This document shows positions 63,834 through 64,000 of a stretch of DNA of 64,000 nt, in pieces. The stretch comes from Gimesia benthica (lineage in GTDB: Bacteria > Planctomycetota > Planctomycetia > Planctomycetales > Planctomycetaceae), in assembly GCF_009720525.1 (NCBI RefSeq), contig NZ_CP043930.1, forward strand, positions 3,752,501 to 3,816,500, written 5' to 3'. The notes under the pieces were generated by a model. That model was not told where the DNA came from and ran no database searches. It worked only from the letters and a program-made list of their open reading frames with translations. Both the position numbers and the translations under genes were made by a program. The first letter of the stretch is position 1. Each line of letters opens with the position of its first letter.

Positions 63834-64000
63834 TACTGGTCTTTCAGGATGTGGGTGGGAATGCCGTCCAGGCTTTGCTGGTTTTTGTCGTGCCAGTATT
63901 TTTGCACGCCTTCCGGTCCCTGTTTGGTGGCCCAGGTGGTGAGCTGTTCTCGTTCCTCGACATAATCGTAGAAGGGGACACCCATGCCGCAGGAGGTCTG
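63833..64000 (-). CDS. Pyridoxamine 5'-phosphate oxidase-family protein, C-terminal end
   Basis: Only the last 55 residues are inside the window. They read QTSCGMGVPFYDYVEER, then LTTWATKQGPEGVQKYW and LDGIPTHILKDQ, a C-terminus characteristic of the split-barrel flavin-binding PNPOx-like family found beside many general-stress proteins. The stop overlaps the next start as TAATG. The active part lies beyond the window, so cofactor and substrate cannot be judged. Confidence 0.75.
   Translation of the reverse strand, partial: QTSCGMGVPFYDYVEEREQLTTWATKQGPEGVQKYWHDKNQQSLDGIPTHILKDQ

Overview
The window looks like a chromosomal stretch of a Planctomycetota bacterium, most probably close to Gimesia. 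The pointers are established hallmark families seen directly in the translations: formylglycine-type sulfatases, DUF1549/DUF1553 + DUF1501 + PPC gene sets, DUF1592/DUF1588/DUF1585 cytochromes paired with DUF1552 proteins, several PQQ-type beta-propellers, a ceramidase-like hydrolase, and ECF sigma factors. GC content is mid-50s percent by eye. No rRNA, tRNA, CRISPR array, integrase or transposase was seen. The genus assignment is an inference.

Layout. 1-9,200: end of a small secreted protein; a PQQ propeller; an ArsR regulator with a secreted rhodanese behind a perfect 20-bp palindrome; an ECF sigma factor overlapping a membrane protein; a second PQQ propeller; an RdoA/APH-type kinase; a TRIC/UPF0126 membrane protein; YjdM. 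9,500-14,050: sulfatase, transglutaminase-like protein, esterase. 14,050-20,000: an accessory stretch opened by an intergenic repeat, with two SUKH (SMI1/KNR4) proteins, an Imm11/DUF1629-like protein and several unrecognised or membrane proteins; it resembles an immunity-gene island without visible toxins. 20,100-27,700: cyclase-family lipoprotein, two overlapping sulfatases, and a DUF1592/DUF1552 pair. 28,100-34,000: SdiA-regulated-type propeller, small lipoprotein, third PQQ propeller, membrane protein, small secreted proteins. 34,100-40,500: a frameshifted Tat-exported protein, ApgM-type phosphoglycerate mutase, ferritin-like protein, lone GroES-like protein, and an eboE-xdhC pair in which xdhC is also frameshifted. 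40,800-47,750: an ECF sigma / anti-sigma-like / third-gene operon, a lectin-fold protein, a two-lobed alpha/beta hydrolase and a leucine-rich-repeat protein. 47,760-51,450: epimerase, M19 dipeptidase, a Rieske-PSP1 fusion and a deoxynucleotidase-like HAD protein. 51,770-57,350: the DUF1549/DUF1553, DUF1501, PPC operon. 57,400-64,000: ceramidase-like protein, hydrolases, a zinc metallopeptidase, an EDR1-like transglutaminase-fold protein and the end of a pyridoxamine-phosphate-oxidase-like gene, separated by copies of a dispersed hairpin repeat.

How they work together. Much of the content is exported hydrolytic and surface machinery (sulfatases, esterases, peptidases, propellers, c-type cytochrome-like proteins), which suits an organism living on sulfated polysaccharides. 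Two ECF sigma modules supply local regulation. The items I find most unusual are the Rieske-PSP1/RicT-like fusion at 49,956-50,789, a dispersed intergenic hairpin repeat whose copies show compensatory base changes, two genes that have each apparently lost one G from a G run, and the orphan immunity-type gene island.
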